A stretch of 64,000 nucleotides of DNA from Halicephalobus mephisto. Its lineage: Eukaryota; Nematoda; Chromadorea; Rhabditida; Panagrolaimidae. Where the stretch lies: assembly GCA_009193035.1 (NCBI GenBank), contig SWDT01000193.1, forward strand, positions 124,001 to 188,000, read 5' to 3'. Shown piece after piece: positions 54,070 through 64,000 of the stretch. The notes below the pieces were generated by a model. The model was not told the DNA's origin and searched no databases. It saw nothing but the letters and a program-made list of their open reading frames with translations. The position numbers and the translations under genes are program-made. The stretch's first letter is position 1; every line of letters begins with the position of its first letter.

Positions 54070-54370
54070 TTATCACATTATCCTCTCAGGAGATCTCCGC
54101 CATATCAGCCGACGTGCCTAGATCGCTATATAAGGTGACTAAGACGACCTCGCGGAGAGAAAAAATCAGATTGTTCTATTGAACTGTTTTGTGGAGTTCA
54201 GTCGGTTCTAGTTAACGACTCTGAGGAGACATCTCCTTTCTATTCGCTTGATACTGTTGAATAAACTTATTTGGCAAACTGCCTACGGTAGGAACCTCAA
54301 TCTTCCGCTCAATCCCGGAGCCATGTAACTATCATCGAACACTCAACATTCTACGCAACTTCGAAGACCC
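54070..54370 (+). mobile_element. Possible LTR remnant
   Basis: A GC-balanced island with a promoter-like CTATATAAGG at ~54129 and GAATAAACTT at ~54261, the usual order of TATA box and polyadenylation signal in a retroelement LTR (U3-R-U5). Ends and target duplications could not be defined, and no pol frame adjoins. The call is weak. Confidence 0.3.
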
Positions 54371-54666
54371 ATATACCTTCTTCCAGTCAGACAGGATCAA
54401 AATCATTCAAAACATTGTCCACTGCAGTCATGAGTGGAAGAAACTAAGTCATCAATGTTAATGTGGCAGTTTTTGTCTGCACTTTGCAGGAAACAACATC
54501 AGGAATAACTTCGAACATGATCACGAACTTTATTGAGATAATTTATTTCTTAAAAGACGTATCAACAGAGATCCGTCACTATTATTTAAATTTTTGAAAG
54601 GAACTGAACGAGTTTAATGTTTTTCCAATGAATTCCTGAGTATCTTCAACCACAAATCAATGCATA

Positions 54667-54750
54667 CAAAAAGTGTAATTTTTGGTTAAATAATAAATAT
54701 AAATCGTCATTATTAAGTTGGAATTTTATTAAAATCATTTGTTTTTCATG
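54667..54750. mobile_element. MITE family M1, truncated copy 5
   Basis: Left half only (ACAAAAAGTGTAATTTTTGG, then AAATCGTCATTATTAAGTTG). Its inner end touches the stop codon of the CxxC gene. Confidence 0.55.
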
Positions 54751-57711
54751 GATCTCTTCCTGATTGGCGGAAGAATAACAACCGGGGAAATTGGGGTAGT
54801 GGGGGTCGATGCGCGACTAGAGGCACATTGGTTGCAGGTCCAGACCCTCGGTCCTTGTCGATAAAACACCCTGATTCCGTGGAAGAAATCCGGGAACACC
54901 CTTTGGCATTGAACACAAGTGGTCAGGGAGAAGTTGTTTGAGGCTATTGCAATGTGTTCTTGGATCGTCGTCGGGTAAGTTTTGAGAACTGTTGCCGTAG
55001 AGGTTCTGAAATAATTGTCTAATTTGAAAACTTGTTTTCAACAGTGAAAAATGTAGTAAGCAGTTTTGAAAATAGATTTTGTGTATGGTCGAACAAAGAA
55101 GCTTTGAGCAAAAATAGAAACAACGTTTTTGCTAAATCGAGAAGAGCTTACGAAACATGTCACTGAGAACCAGGAATTTACCAAAAACATTTACAAAAAA
55201 GGCATATTAAAGTGGTTCTAATGTATTAGATACATTATATTCAATATATCGCTATCAACTTAATTTGTCGATATATTGAATACAATTTATTTGATATATT
55301 AGAGCCGGTTTAATGTATTTATACATTATATACAATGCACAGATATCAACCTAATGTATCTGATATATTAGAGGTCTTTTAATATATCTATGTATTATAT
55401 ACAATATACCAATATCAACGTAGTGTATCTGATATATTAGAGGTCTTTTAATATATCTATATATTATATACAATATACTAATATCAACCTAACTTATTTG
55501 ATATACTAGAGGTCTTTTAATGTATCCATATATTATATACAATATATCAATATATCAATATCAACCTAATGCATTAGAGGTTTTTTAACGTATTAACACG
55601 TTATACACAATATGTCAATATCACCCTAATGTATCTAATGTATTAGAGCCTTTTAATCTATCCATGCACAAAGTAGAATACATAGATATTACATTTAATC
55701 TACTTATACATTGAATATAATGTATTCGATACATCAGAACTATTTTAATGTATTCATGCATCATACACCATATACCCACTTTTGTCTGTATTGAGGAAAT
55801 TATTCGAAAATAAAAAAATAAACTTTTGAAGACTTTAAAACTGCATATTTCGATGGTATATGGTCAATTTCAAAATTTACTAAGAAATTGATTGTATCTA
55901 GTCAAGAATCTAACGGATTTCTGATCTTCTAAAGAATTCAAAATTTCACTTTAGATTTTCAAAAATTCTTATAATAATCTTTAAAGCTGTTCTAAGAATT
56001 CTGTATTTTCCATTTCATCATCCGTATGCCTTGGAAACACTTACGACGTGCAGAATTCAGATATAACCCTACAAATCCTAAGTGCAATGGATTTAATTTT
56101 AGCCTCGGAGGTACTTTAAGATGTTTATGTCCAAATCTTATGTCAGTACTCGAATACTGAACTTTTCCCTCTCTTCAAGTGAATTAATACGGTAAAAATC
56201 AATATACATTACATACAAAAAGAAGCGTAACTTTCAGCGCAGTAACAAATGCAAATCGTCACTATTTTTGTCACAAAAGTCAAATCGTCACTATTTTCGT
56301 CACAAAAGTAAAATATTCACAAAAAAATGTGACGATTATATCACATTTCGCAATTGTTACGAAGCCAAAAGTTACGCTTTTTGGTATACTCAGTAATTTT
56401 GGAACACCGGTTATTAATTCTCCCATGGTGACTAATGAAGAAATACTATAAATTATCAAAATTCCTTCAATAAAACTTATAATTTTAGTCATCAACAACC
56501 TTTATGACTTCTGCTTCGGAAATTGTGACGTCAAATACGAATTTTTTTATAAAAAAGTGTAAAAATTGTTCAGTGAGAAATTCACTTCTACAGTAATGTA
56601 GAAAAACCTGGTTTCATCAGAAATAGTCAACATGGATTGAAAAATTCCCGATTTCAATTTTTTGATTTTAACTCTAGTACGATTTAAAATTTGATAGTAT
56701 AGATGAAATTCTAGAACCTCTTTGGAAATCTAAAAACAAAGATTAGCCAAAAAGACGAAGGTTTGACATTGTTCCTATGTGCAATCCTTAGATGTCAGTA
56801 ATGTTAGAATCTCTCCAGAACCCGATGCATTCCAACATGGAAAATCACTATTTTCAAAGCAAATTTTTGTTCAGATTTAGAAAAATATAAGAAACTGTAA
56901 AAATAGAAACGGAGAAAATATAAGATTCTCTACTAGAACAGTAAGACAAAAATACAATTTACATGTTAGTCTATATGCATAATACCAGAGAGTTTCACTC
57001 ATAACATACAGTACTCCGCATTCCCTGATATTCCGACTTACTTCAGGTCCTTCCTTTCTGTTCTAAGAAGATCATTCCATCTAGATTCCCTTCGAAGTCA
57101 ATACCTAGTCTCTTAAGTTCACGAAGAAGACAAGAATTTAAAAATTACGGTCATTTCCGAAGTCAACTGTAAATCCAAAAATAATAATGAAATCAACTAA
57201 AATCTTAAGTATTTTCGGAATTATTCAAGATTTTAATGTTTTAATAACTATAAAATGAAATTATTCGCCGAACAAATTTGTACTTTCGTATTAAGAAAAA
57301 ATTTATATTTGCAGTCAACTTCTGGAACGGAAGTCATTTAGATTGTTGATAATTAAAATTGCAGACCTCATTGAAGAAATTTTAAAATATGTAACATTTC
57401 CTCCTTAGATGTCATACAGTAATTAACAACTAATGGTTCTGACATTGTGGAGTATACTGTAATTGAGAACAGAGAACAAGTGAAAAAATAATTTTGCAGA
57501 AATTAAAACTGGTGCATTTTTTAAATTTAACTTACCCTTCCTGTTCATGAATACTTGACACTTCCGTTTCTGCGTTCATGGGGATCTCTATTTCGTCCTC
57601 GGATCCATGTCTAGATCTTTCATGGACGCAATTCAGATTCTGGAGATAATTCAGAAGTCTGTTTTTTTGGAATCTGAATCTCCAGACGAGTCGATGGATT
57701 CTCTTCCTCAT
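54735..57711 (-). CDS. Small two-exon CxxC (zinc-ribbon-like) protein, ~148 aa
   Basis: Exon 1 (57536-57711) encodes a strongly basic N-terminus (MRKRIHRLVWRFRFQKNR) and an acidic stretch, ending at GTAAGTT. Exon 2 (54735-55005), entered through ATTTCAG, continues in phase. It holds two Cys pairs, CVQCQRVFPDFFHGIRVF and VWTCNQCASS, about 27 residues apart, which suggests a zinc-binding unit. A basic tail (IRKRSMKNK) precedes the stop. The 2.5-kb intron contains TATA satellite, an M1 MITE and two unassigned exon-like stretches. I do not recognise the family. A longer gene using extra exons is possible, but the stretches found do not fit the phases. Confidence 0.6.
55200..55790. repeat. TATA-rich satellite (copy 3, inverted)
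   Basis: About nine ~60-65-bp units of ATATCAACCTAATGTATCTG and GATATATTAGAGGTCTTTTA plus ATATATTATATACAATATA. This is the reverse orientation of 12000-12440 and lies in the intron of the CxxC gene. Confidence 0.8.
56045..56156 (-). other. Unassigned exon-like segment
   Basis: GTTCAG acceptor, a 37-codon open frame (IRFGHKHLKVPPRLKLN) and a GTAAGTG donor. It begins in phase 0 and ends in phase 1, which does not match the flanking exons of the CxxC gene. It is a separate gene, an alternative exon or a relic. Confidence 0.35.
56213..56386. mobile_element. MITE family M1, copy 6
   Basis: Full inverted-repeat element: left ACAAAAAGAAGCGTAACTTT, right CCAAAAGTTACGCTTTTTGG. An internal duplication of CAAATCGTCACTATTTTYGT makes it ~20 bp longer than other copies. 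Confidence 0.75.
57030..57135 (-). other. Unassigned coding-like segment
   Basis: An open frame LLRELKRLGIDFEGNLDGM continues to GRT and TGA, with a GTAAGT directly after. Composition is protein-like; the upstream acceptor is unclear. It may be a terminal exon of an unrecognised gene or a relic. Confidence 0.3.
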
Positions 57712-58881
57712 ACTTTGGGTTTTCTCTGAGTAGATGAATGACTCGTCCCAAAAATAAGATTAATCAGTGAATAGAACCTCCTTCATCCCTATGGAAACGG
57801 ACCGACCTTGAGTTCTTAGAAGAAACGGCATTTGCAGACGAGTCGTTGGAAAAGAAAGTTTCAAAATGAAAATAACAAAATAGTCAACTACACGTGAGAC
57901 AATGGGAAAAGTAACTTCACTCGTTCGAAGTGGCTTTTTCAAACAAGTTATATATCATTTTAGAGCTACTAGAATACATATTCAGAATCTGTTGTTTGTC
58001 TCTGCAGTGCGCAAATTAAAAAGTGTAAAATTCCTTATATCAACATCAGAGAAAAAGGATCTTTTTTGGGGTTTGTTTTGATACACTCGTTTCCTACACT
58101 AAATACAACGATTCAAATAATTATTTTCTACAATTAAGTGTAAATTTTGAGTTGATTAAAATTATCCAATTGATGTTTAAAAAAGACGCGTAAGAATTCA
58201 ATATATTAAAATTTCGTAGATTATCTCGTTTCAGAAAATAGTTTAACAAAAGTAAAGTACGGATTCAGAATCAGCATTTTAAGAGCTACAAAATGATATA
58301 TAACTGATTCGGAAAGATCACTTCGAGTGGATTTTCTTTGTTAAGCATCTTGAACCAAGGGAAAATAAAAAAAACAAGATCAACGACGAATTAATGAATT
58401 ACGGAAAAACAAATTTCTTCATTATTTTCATTATTTTTTAGATGAAGTTTTTTTACATTTTTTATCGTTGTTTCTTTCAAGAAATTGAAGATTTCTACTT
58501 AGCATTTTATCGAACGTTTCAAAGCAATTACAATATAGGGTTACAAACTTGATATCCTCAGGTTTTTGGATTTTAAAAATCCTAAATATTTGAATTACTT
58601 TGAATTTGATTCATTGTAATTACAAACTGTTGTAGTTTTTAGGAGTAATTGAGATATTTTATTCAATAGAATTAATGTTTTTTAATAATTAAGAACCGAA
58701 ATTTGGCCGAAATAGGATGCGTAAGCCGTCGATATATCAGCACGTTTTTGAAGGGTCTTTTCTAGAATGCAGTCTCGCTGGTCTCGCCGCGAAAAACCCA
58801 ATCCTCTTTGTTTTCGTTTTCCTTTTTTAATTTTTTTGTTTCTTTTTATATATACTTAATGACTTTTTTTCAGATATCAGA
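57712..58881. other. Intergenic with promoter of the downstream pair
   Basis: No gene. The last ~150 bp include GTCGATATATCAGC, a GTCTCGCTGGTCTCGCCGCG stretch and a TTTTTTTCAG acceptor 9-16 bp before the RRM gene ATG. 57900-58000 and 58230-58330 contain mutually inverted stretches (CTTCACTCGTTCGAAGTGG against TCACTTCGAGTGGATTTTC, with AAATGATATATAACT). Confidence 0.45.
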
Positions 58882-59280
58882 ATGAGTAACCAACAACGAT
58901 CACAAGACGATGCTCAAGAAAATGAACGAAGGAGTCGCTCCATTGTCATCAAGAATCTTCCAGAATTAGGTACATCTAGCCTAAGCCAAGCCAGGATGGA
59001 AGACTACAGGGCCGCTTGTGATCTTACTCGTTATTTGGGAATCAAGACTCCTGCTTCTGTAAATAATGTCAAAAGAATTGGGAGAAGTGAAAGGAGGCCT
59101 TTGATGGTGGAACTCGAATCCGAGCAGGACGTTTGTTACTTCATAGATAGGGCCCACTTTTTACGCCGAGTTGAAGACACCAGGAACCTAAAGATCGAAA
59201 GGGCTATGAATTTGAATCAACTAAGAGCTGCTTTACCTCATCGAAATTCCAATAATTACAGTCAATCGAATAGTAATTGA
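58882..59280 (+). CDS. Small RRM-like protein related to LINE ORF1, 132 aa
   Basis: A single exon following a TTTTTTTCAG acceptor. Basic residues precede SIVIKNLPE (RNP2-like). Then come LTRYLGIKTPASVNNVKRIG, RRPLMVELESEQDVCYFID (RNP1-like strand), AHFLRR and a Ser/Asn tail. This pattern (short basic lead, RRM with an Arg-Leu/Ile-Gly turn and RPL strand, then LRR...R) is typical of ORF1 or adaptor proteins of non-LTR retrotransposons. Here it is a clean, complete gene without adjacent ORF2, so it may be a domesticated RNA-binding protein. It ends 109 bp before HEATR1, consistent with being upstream gene of a two-gene operon. Confidence 0.65.
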   Translation: MSNQQRSQDDAQENERRSRSIVIKNLPELGTSSLSQARMEDYRAACDLTRYLGIKTPASVNNVKRIGRSERRPLMVELESEQDVCYFIDRAHFLRRVEDTRNLKIERAMNLNQLRAALPHRNSNNYSQSNSN

Positions 59281-59388
59281 CATAAATGTATATTTTAATG
59301 ACTGCATTGACTTTTATCAGTTTCATTACTGGCTATATCTGATCATTCATTCGTGTTCATGTAGAAATTAGACCTTTTCAGCTTGGGG
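59281..59388 (+). promoter_or_regulatory. Intercistronic region with trans-splice acceptor
   Basis: The stop-to-acceptor distance is 100 bp (GACCTTTTCAG ends at 59381), the typical spacing between genes of nematode operons. HEATR1's ATG follows 8 bp later. Confidence 0.5.
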
Positions 59389-62300
59389 ATGACGTCTCTA
59401 GCACGTCAACTTGCTAAGCTCAAAGATGCACCGTCAGTGGCCCAAGGAGTGGAGAGGGACTACTCCAGTCTTCTGTTTGAGAAGGCCGAAGCTGCCGCCC
59501 TCGACAGAGAACAGGCCTACAAGCTTGGTAAGTCCCTGACTAGGGTTTCTGAGTAGAAGTTACTATTTTAGGTCTGGCTGGACTCGCACAATTGAAGAAA
59601 CTAGATCCGGACATTGATACCTACGAACCTGAACTCTTTGATGAATCGGTTTTGAATTTCAACAGGTCCATGATTAGCAAGGACGAGAACACCAAAGTGA
59701 CGGCTTCAATCGAGCAGATGATCACAATATTGGCCCCTTATTTCCACCACTATGCCTGCAAACAAGTTCTGGAATGGCTCATTTATCGATACCAAATCCA
59801 TAACTTTGATGCGGAGTTTCTAGCTACTGCCTTGCTTCCGTTCCACGATCTAAATTCATATGGACGTCTTGGGAGCATTCTGTTCTTGAAGAAGAATGAC
59901 TGGACTTGGCTCAAGGAAGTAACCAAAGATGGCTTGCCGATTTCCTTCAATATTCTCGTTAGACAGTGCTTGATTTCCGGAGGCAACATGCATCTGGTCG
60001 GAGCTGTGGCCAACTTTGCCTCTCACTTGACAAAGACATTCGACGAAGAAACCCTCCAGAAGAATTACCAGTACTATTTTACATTCTTCGCCAAACTAGT
60101 TGTGAATCTTTTTGATGATCCGGCGAATGCTACAGATCAGCTGATTTCTCGAGTGCTTCCACATCTTGGTATTGCATTAAAGTCCAAAGTTTTGCCATTT
60201 AAACTGTCCGGAATGGTTATTCTCGTTCAGCTATCGATGAACGTTACCTTCGCATCAGAGAATCTTCAGCCGATTATTTCATTGTTATTGAATGTAGGTC
60301 TTTTTACTTTTGACTTTTGGAACGACTTTTTTAGAAAATCAACCATCGTTTCTTCGAACAAGTGATGAATACCTTGATTGTAGTCTGTCAAAGACAACAA
60401 TTAGAAACTCTACCGGAAAAATCGATATGTCGACTAATCCTAAAAGGAGATGAACTGGGATTGTTGGATTATCTGGAGTCTGTTATGATGAAAGCTGATC
60501 TTACTGGTTTTTTGAGACCTCTTTGGAAGACAATGTTCAATGTTTTGGCAAAGGGGATATATTCCGATAATTTGGAGGATTTTTATGCTGTTTTGAACAC
60601 CACAACAACAGCAAGTTCCTTAACAGGGTCCCAGGCTTCAATTCTGATGAATCTAGTCGTCGAGATGATAGCGAAGAGAGAATTGGTAAAACTCCCTAAA
60701 GTGATGCAGAGGAATTTGAAATCTGTTATTTTGAGGTTTGTTCAGATTTATTCGAGTAAGATTAGTTGTAATTTTCAGATTCGCGCCTGAATTTGATGTT
60801 ATACATGCCAAGTACCTGAAATCTGACGAAGAAACAATAGAGATTCTGATAGATCAATGCCAACTTCAACCTCATGAAATTGGTGCTATTGTTATTGATG
60901 TTGGGAAGAAGAGGAGGAGGCGACAAAGTAGTACTCGAAGTCAACCAGAAAGCGAACCAGAAGAAGGAACCAAACCAAAGATCTCGAAGCAGCAACAAAT
61001 GAAAAATGCACTAGGTGCAGAAAAAAGAAAACCTTTCAGTGGTTCTCTTACGGAAATCCTCAATAAGATTAATGAGAAGCAATGGGATGAAGCTGCTTTC
61101 ATGCTGGAGTCATTCAAAATCCAAAAGTATCGTGATTCGTACAGACCACATGATTTTGAGAAATTTGGGCTCAATGTTATTGCAAAAGTTTCGAGGGAAC
61201 AAATTCCCATCTATTCGGAGGTTAAGGCAGCTTTGGCTTTGATGAAGTTTAGCACTGATTTTGCTTTGAAGATTGTGAATCGTTCTGGAAAAGAACCACA
61301 ATCAAAGAAGGTCAAAGTTATGGGATCTCCAGTGCTGTCTGATAATCCATTTGGAGGGGAATCTGAAGAAGCTTACCAGAAGAGACTAACTTTTTCATTG
61401 GAACTTCTGAATGCGAACAACACTTACAAGCCTGAAGTGAAGGTCTTTGCTTTGTTGTTTGAGTTGATAGAAAAGTGAGTTTGTCATTAGTAAATAGTGG
61501 TAAGAGAGTGCTTTTCAGGTTGATGTCGAATGAAGAACGATCGGATTGGAGTAGTTACAACATCAGTTTGATTATTGCTCTCTTTTTGAAGTACATGAAA
61601 CGACCTGAGGTTATGAGTTCAATGAGTAGTATTTTCCGTCTTGATCCAATTGCTAAAGTTGTCCGTTTTACTTACGATCACAATGTCCTCAGGAATGCTC
61701 TTCAACTTCTAGCTTTACTTGCTCCAGTGATTCCAGGTCAAGTGGTTACTCATATCATGTCGGTGTTTACTTTCATGGGAGATGGTGGTATCCTTAAGAA
61801 AGATAATGAGATGACTTTGTCGATTGTAGAAGAAGCACTTCATGCTCTTTTTATGGCAATCGTGAAATCCGAACCTTCGAATACAGCTGGAGCGCAGTTA
61901 AAGATTCGACAAAGATTATTAGAAGTGAGCCGTGTATTTGCTGTTTCATTAGTGGATCTGCCTGCTCATCGAAGAATGCGAGTATTGCATGCTATTGCGA
62001 ATACAATGTCTTCAAAGGATGTTTGGATTCTGTTGGCTGCGATTTATGACAACTTTTGTGCTAAATGGCAAAAAGCAACATCAAAGAAAGGAGATACGGA
62101 TTCGATTCATGATATTACTCTGGAATTTATGGGAGAATTTGAACCTGAACATCAACTGTCTTCTGCAATTAGTCTTATTGACTATGTTCTTTACCTTGGA
62201 CCCGATGTTCAGACTGCTGATGATAGAATTAAAGTGAGAAATCCCAGATACGAGCAATTAAACATCTTCGACCGTGATCAGCGATCGATACAGAAACTCC

Positions 62301-64000
62301 GTCATTTTCGTTTCTTAATTTTCTCGTTCGTTCAGAAGTTCTTGAATTATAAGCCTTTCTATGAACAACTTGGAGTTCTGAATGACGATGAAATGTACCA
62401 AAGAATGGTTCTTGTCGGCAAGAGACTTTTGATTACAGTTACGAATCTGGGAGATTTTATGGATGCTCAACTCCAGCCGTTCTTAAAGGTTGAAGAAAAT
62501 AATCCAGAAGCTCGTTATTGGATCGCTTTAGCTGCTAAGGCTGATAATATTGCTGATAGAATGAGATGTCTACTTCCAGCTAATGTTTCGGGCCATATCA
62601 TTTGTGACTTGTTGATTGATTCTGATGATGGAGAAGCAGCAGGAATCAAAGTTGATAGTAGAATTCGTGATAGAGCGATGCAGTTATTGAATATTAAGTT
62701 GATGGCAGGAGTGGATGGAAATATTGAAGGAGGAGATATCCATGTGGAATATTTGATTAAGTTTGCTCAGAAGTTGAATGAATGGATCAGACCAGCTGAG
62801 AGTAGAGATGAAATTGTGCTTTGTCAGAATGCTTCCTTCAGTTTGAAATTGGTTGCCAAGAGGATGCCGACTATTGAAGGACAGAAGATTTTTGCTGACA
62901 CAACGGAAAGATGTATTGAGATTGTAAGTTGTTTTTACTTAAGATTGAGTGATCATTTCTGAAATTTAGCTTAAACAATGGAACTGCCTTGATGAAGCGA
63001 TGGTTGGAAACATTCTTTTACTTGTTGGAGAATTGGTTCGATCTCAGAATGTGAAATCTATTGCTCTTTACTCTGACATGATTTGTAATCTTTGTGTCGA
63101 TATCCTTAAGGAATCTGATAAGAGAGCAGCAGATGTCATTGAGCAAATAGAAGCTGAGAAGAATGCAGAAAATGAGACAGTGCCTAGTGGAACTCGTCGT
63201 CGACAGAGGACTCAACATTCTTTGTGTGGAAAACAGTATGGAGATGATGTTTTACTGCTTTGTTCATTGACTTGTGCTCAGAGATTGTTTGATCATGCAG
63301 CTAAGTTGATGACGAACTTTTATGAACCGTTATTGCTGGTGATGAATACATTGTCATCGAAGTATTTGGGTGATTCTCCAGAAGGACAAGGTTCTCAAAG
63401 ATTGGATAACATTCGATTGAGATTGAATTTGATTAGATCTGCAATTTCTAGACAAGAATTGAAATCCTTGGTTGATCCATATAAGAATGTTGCTAATGCT
63501 TTGTTGAAGAAACCGGTGAGTATTTTTAAGTGATTTCTCTTTTGGAAAATGCTGTTTTAGATTGCTTTGTCGTGGTTCTGTGGGATTATTACGCAATCTC
63601 TCAAGATTGCTAAGACTGATGCTGTTATTGATGTTATTCAGGAGTTAATTGAGCTCTTTATGCTCTTGTTCAAGTTTAGAAAGAATGAGAGAAGAGCCGA
63701 GAAGTTTGCCATGGTCAATTATTGTGAAGACTCTATAGTGACTGCTTTCCTGGGATTGGTTGATCATATGAAGGCAGAGAACTTGAAACCAATCATTAAT
63801 GCCCTTGTGGACCATCTGAAGTTGTCGCTTGCTGACTCTGAATCTGCAAGAGCTAATAGACCGATGGCATTGACCATATTCAACTTTGCTAATCAATTCT
63901 ATGATTCCTACAACACTTTGGCTATTCCTTACTTTGCTCAGTTATTCGAACTTTCTGTTAATATTCTGAAAGTCATGAATGTGGCAAATCAGTCGGAAGA
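59389..64000 (+). CDS. HEATR1: HEATR1/UTP10 nucleolar rRNA-processing protein (3' end cut)
   Basis: Seven exons in window (59389-59527, 59572-60293, 60335-60735, 60779-61474, 61519-62923, 62970-63515, 63561-64000+) keep phase and give about 1,450 residues before the edge. The N-terminus MTSLARQLAKLK, the SSLLFEKAEAAALDREQAY segment and LAPYFHHYACKQVLEWLIYR match the start of HEATR1/UTP10. HEAT repeats continue to the end, with a basic, low-complexity insertion at about 60905-61010 (KKRRRRQSS). This t-UTP/SSU processome subunit is needed for 18S rRNA production and Pol I transcription; the C. elegans homologue is TOE-1. The family is about 1,650-2,150 residues long, so the C-terminal part lies outside. 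It probably shares an operon with the preceding RRM gene. Confidence 0.92.

Overview
This window is genomic DNA of a rhabditid nematode, most likely Caenorhabditis or a close relative. Genes are split by short A/T-rich introns with TTTTCAG-type acceptors. Several start codons sit just downstream of an orphan acceptor, as expected for spliced-leader trans-splicing. The octamer TACTGTAG/CTACAGTA recurs, and nematode-restricted families (CUB-like, DUF281-like, divergent nuclear receptors) lie beside conserved eukaryotic genes. Exon models were assembled by hand from reading frames, splice signals and phase bookkeeping, with no database search.

Layout. 1-9 kb: end of an SGT co-chaperone gene, a leucine-rich-repeat protein with a possible CUL2 adaptor N-terminus, a 205-residue unknown, an SGT-like paralogue and a TTC4/Cns1 homologue (three TPR co-chaperone genes within 9 kb). 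8.8-16 kb: a head-to-head pair of glucosidase I (MOGS, GH63) genes with near-identical internal tracts, including an intron that can fold into a long hairpin. 16-30.6 kb: a repeat-rich accessory region with a Maverick/adenovirus-type protease remnant, a probable solo LTR and several MITEs. Its genes are a small secreted Cys-rich protein (plus a decayed relative), a Frag1/DRAM membrane protein, a short nuclear receptor and a START protein. 30.7-35 kb: a ten-exon secreted CUB-like protein. 35-43.3 kb: PYROXD1, DERA, RNase H1 and VPS-24 all on the minus strand at close spacing (possible operon), then CRN-5/RRP46. 43.7-53.1 kb: a PPP4R4 (PP4 regulatory subunit) gene with repeat-laden introns and perhaps a nested gene. 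53-58.8 kb: mostly repeats plus a two-exon CxxC protein. 58.9 kb to the end: a small LINE-ORF1-like RRM protein followed about 100 bp later by HEATR1/UTP10, cut by the window edge.

The most unusual signals are three intronic arrays of a spaced palindrome (11-bp arms, GGATAGTGACT/AGTCACTATCC, with near-constant spacing) in three unrelated genes, and the MOGS intronic hairpin. Others are the MOGS conversion tracts, two predicted GC-AG introns, and a 0.6-kb repeat present in inverted copies 50 kb apart that supplies a splice acceptor.
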